A stretch of DNA of 64,000 bases from Metabacillus_B sp050107715 (GTDB taxonomy: Bacteria; Bacillota; Bacilli; Bacillales; Bacillaceae). The position numbers were made by a program, and so were the translations under genes. Below are positions 62,457 through 64,000 of this stretch, piece by piece. The notes beneath the pieces were generated by a model. The model ran no database searches. It had not been told where the DNA came from and saw nothing but the letters and a program-made list of their open reading frames with translations. Numbering within the stretch: the stretch's first letter is position 1; each line of letters opens with the position of its first letter. Location of the stretch: NCBI RefSeq assembly GCF_050107715.1, contig NZ_JBNILN010000001.1, positions 434,001 through 498,000 of the forward strand, in the 5' to 3' direction.

Positions 62457-63711
62457 TGACTGCGTTGATAAATTGATCGGCGTCCTTTTGGGTAACGAAG
62501 ATGTTCACGGCCTGGTTTACTTTTGTAACAAAGCCCTCCTCTGCAGCCGATCCGTGCGCAAGGCTCGGTGAAAGCTCAGCGGAATTGAAATCTTCAATGG
62601 TGTCTTTTCCATATTGGTCATATTTGCTGACATCCGCATCCGTACGTGCCGGGATAGAGCCCTTTAGCGGGTTGAAGGCATCCTGACCTTCAACGGAACC
62701 GAGTACAGATAAGAATTTTTTGACGTTTTCGGGATTGTCCACGCCCTTAGGAAGTCCGAACGTATCGGTAATCACGATGAATTTACCGTCTGTTCCAGGT
62801 GTGGCCGTGTAGCCGAAGTCTTCATTCACTTTCAGCTTCAAATCGTTTACGAAGTAGCCTTTAGCCCAGTCCCCCATCACGTTCATCGCTGCTTCACCGT
62901 TTGCTACGAGCTGGGAAGCGTCCTGCCAGTTGCGGGAGCTGTGGTCTTCGTTAACGTAATCCAGCATTTTTTTGTAGTTGTCGAGTGCTGTTTTTACTTT
63001 TGCATCATCCCATTTTAATTCACCATTAAATAATGCCCCGTAATCCTCTGTGCCGAGGGTGCCCAATAACACCGCCTCCAGAAGATGCGTTGCTGCCCAC
63101 GGCTCCTTATCACCAAGAGCAAGCGGTGTAATGCCTTTTGCCTTCAAAGCATCAGCCACTTTGAAAAACTCTTCAAATGTAGCCGGCGGCTCAAGTCCAT
63201 TGTCTTCGAATACTTTTTTGTTGTACCAAAGCACATTTCCACGGTGAATATTTACAGGCACGGAGTAAATTTCGCCATCCTTAGACACAAGGTCAATTAA
63301 CGATTCAGGGAATTTATCCATCCAGCCTTCTTTTTCGTAAAGGTCATTCAGCGATTCCATTTTACCTGCTTTGACCCAGCCTTCATTCAGTTCAGCACCG
63401 CCGTGAACCTGAAATGTGGCGGGCGGATCATTTCCTTGCATCCGGGAAGCAAGAACCGCCTTTGCATTCGTTCCGGCTCCTCCGGCAACCGCCGCATTTT
63501 CAAGCGGAACATCCGGGTGTTTTTCTTCAAACAGCTTGATCAGCGCTTTTAAGCCGTCCTCCTCACCTGCCCCGGTCCACCAGCTGAAGATATCTAATTT
63601 TCCTTCTTTTCCGCCGCCTTCCGCTTTTTCTCCGCTGGTCGAAGCATTGCCGCAGGCCGAGATAACAAGCGAGAAAAGTAACAATAATGCCAAAAAGAAC
63701 CCCTTTTTCAT
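62452..63711 (-). CDS. Sugar-binding lipoprotein of an ABC transporter
   Basis: I choose the ATG at 63711 (AAGGGGG 7 nt upstream), giving 419 residues; the longer frame starts inside the operator. Lipobox VISAC gives a lipid-anchored Cys (about residue 20). Family 1 solute-binding protein: LDIFSWWTGAGEEDGLKALI, GKMESLNDLYEKEGW, VNIHRGNVLWYNKKVF, and GDWAKGYFVNDLKLK. The pattern resembles glucose/mannose-binding members such as Thermus GBP. First gene of the transporter operon, with a cre site over its promoter. Confidence 0.95.
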   Translation of the reverse strand: MKKGFFLALLLLFSLVISACGNASTSGEKAEGGGKEGKLDIFSWWTGAGEEDGLKALIKLFEEKHPDVPLENAAVAGGAGTNAKAVLASRMQGNDPPATFQVHGGAELNEGWVKAGKMESLNDLYEKEGWMDKFPESLIDLVSKDGEIYSVPVNIHRGNVLWYNKKVFEDNGLEPPATFEEFFKVADALKAKGITPLALGDKEPWAATHLLEAVLLGTLGTEDYGALFNGELKWDDAKVKTALDNYKKMLDYVNEDHSSRNWQDASQLVANGEAAMNVMGDWAKGYFVNDLKLKVNEDFGYTATPGTDGKFIVITDTFGLPKGVDNPENVKKFLSVLGSVEGQDAFNPLKGSIPARTDADVSKYDQYGKDTIEDFNSAELSPSLAHGSAAEEGFVTKVNQAVNIFVTQKDADQFINAVK

Positions 63712-63735
63712 CTTCATCCCCCTTGAAACGTTTTT

Positions 63736-63749
63736 TGTAAGCGTTAACA
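63736..63749. promoter_or_regulatory. cre site (CcpA operator) before the sugar-binding protein gene
   Basis: TGTAAGCGTTAACA matches every fixed position of the consensus TGWAANCGNTNWCA. It lies just downstream of the -10 box, where CcpA binding blocks transcription, so the operon should be glucose-repressed. Confidence 0.88.
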
Positions 63750-63755
63750 AGATTA

Positions 63756-63761
63756 ATTATA
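63756..63761 (-). promoter_or_regulatory. -10 box of the sugar transporter operon
   Basis: TATAAT on the minus strand, 45 nt upstream of the start codon. No good -35 at 17 nt, suggesting dependence on an activator, perhaps the neighbouring AraC-type regulator. Confidence 0.5.
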
Positions 63762-63813
63762 AAGATAAAAAGCGGTTCATATTGGAACGATTCCCTGCAC
63801 TTTTTTATGAAAA

Positions 63814-64000
63814 TCAGGACTTTTTTATGATGTGTTTACGAAATTGCTTCGGGGTCTGCCCCGCTGTTTTCCTGAAAACACGGCTGAAATAGCTGGGGTC
63901 CCGGTATCCGACCGCATACGCAATTTCCTTTAAACTGAGGTCCCTGCCTGCGAGCAGCTCCTTTGCCCGCTTCATTCTAAGCTCTGTGACACAGTCAATA
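63814..64000 (-). CDS. AraC-type regulator, C-terminal part (runs off the right edge)
   Basis: The last 61 codons are visible. They carry the end of an AraC DNA-binding domain: VTELRMKRAKELLAGRDL and the signature IAYAVGYRDPSYFSRVFRKT with AGQTPKQFRK after it. Regulators of this kind, often YesN-type response regulators paired with a membrane kinase, sit next to sugar ABC transporters and activate them. It is in the same direction as and upstream of the binding-protein gene. The N-terminal domain is outside the window, so receiver versus sugar-binding type is open. Confidence 0.93.
   Translation of the reverse strand, partial: IDCVTELRMKRAKELLAGRDLSLKEIAYAVGYRDPSYFSRVFRKTAGQTPKQFRKHIIKKS

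Overview
The window is a chromosomal segment of a Gram-positive, motile, naturally competent Bacillaceae bacterium (Bacillus in the broad sense). The first 16.6 kb follows the Bacillus subtilis order yviE-flgL-flgK-flgN-flgM-yvyF-comFC-comFA ... degV-degU-degS-yvyE-tagU-lytB. Shine-Dalgarno sequences are strong, TTG and GTG starts are common, and intrinsic terminators follow most genes. I see no rRNA, tRNA, CRISPR array, phage or complete insertion sequence.

Layout. 0-6.2 kb: late flagellar genes with a SigD promoter before flgM, and comF DNA-uptake genes with a possible ComK site. 6.2-7.9 kb: a small AT-rich insertion of unknown genes. 8-14.3 kb: degV, the DegS-DegU two-component system, yvyE and an LCP wall-polymer ligase. 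14.4-16.6 kb: two exported wall proteins (SH3 repeats; SpoIID/LytB type). 17.4-25.4 kb: a seven-gene Wzy-dependent polysaccharide operon holding four of the enzymes that make a 2,3-diacetamido uronic acid (WbpA/B/E/D type), plus Wzz, Wzx and Wzy. 25.8-37.1 kb: exported surface proteins (NlpC/P60 peptidase, M14 carboxypeptidase, large beta-propeller, 5'-nucleotidase, subtilase) and the swarming regulator swrA. 37.2-44.3 kb: ugd, gtaB, three glycosyltransferases, an epimerase and the initiating sugar-phosphate transferase. 44.8-52.6 kb: more exported proteins, one of 1452 residues with lamin-tail and metallophosphoesterase domains. 52.9-58.1 kb: a second LCP ligase, a GGDEF-EAL protein and a comK homologue. 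59.9-64 kb: a lipoprotein and a CcpA-type regulated sugar ABC transporter.

How the genes may work together. Four exported proteins (25855-26745, 26962-28686, 33385-35715, 46471-47421) share one helical module with a conserved G-K-V ... R ... Y-[IL]-x-P-[AG]-K ... [YF]-[ED]-x-[ST]-[QR]-[YF] pattern. It recalls the helical cell-wall-binding end of Geobacillus S-layer protein SbsC, whose ligand is a wall polymer containing diacetamido-mannuronic acid. The polysaccharide operon would make nearly that sugar, and two LCP proteins could attach the polymer to peptidoglycan. I infer a surface system in which a wall polymer and its anchored enzymes are encoded together.

The second unusual layer is non-coding. 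Five mosaic clusters, about 0.7-1.5 kb each, are built from GC-rich palindromes whose arms covary, REP-like but without a RAYT transposase here. There is also a duplicated array of a 20-bp unit starting TATTGTCCGT. Together they make up several kilobases of the window.
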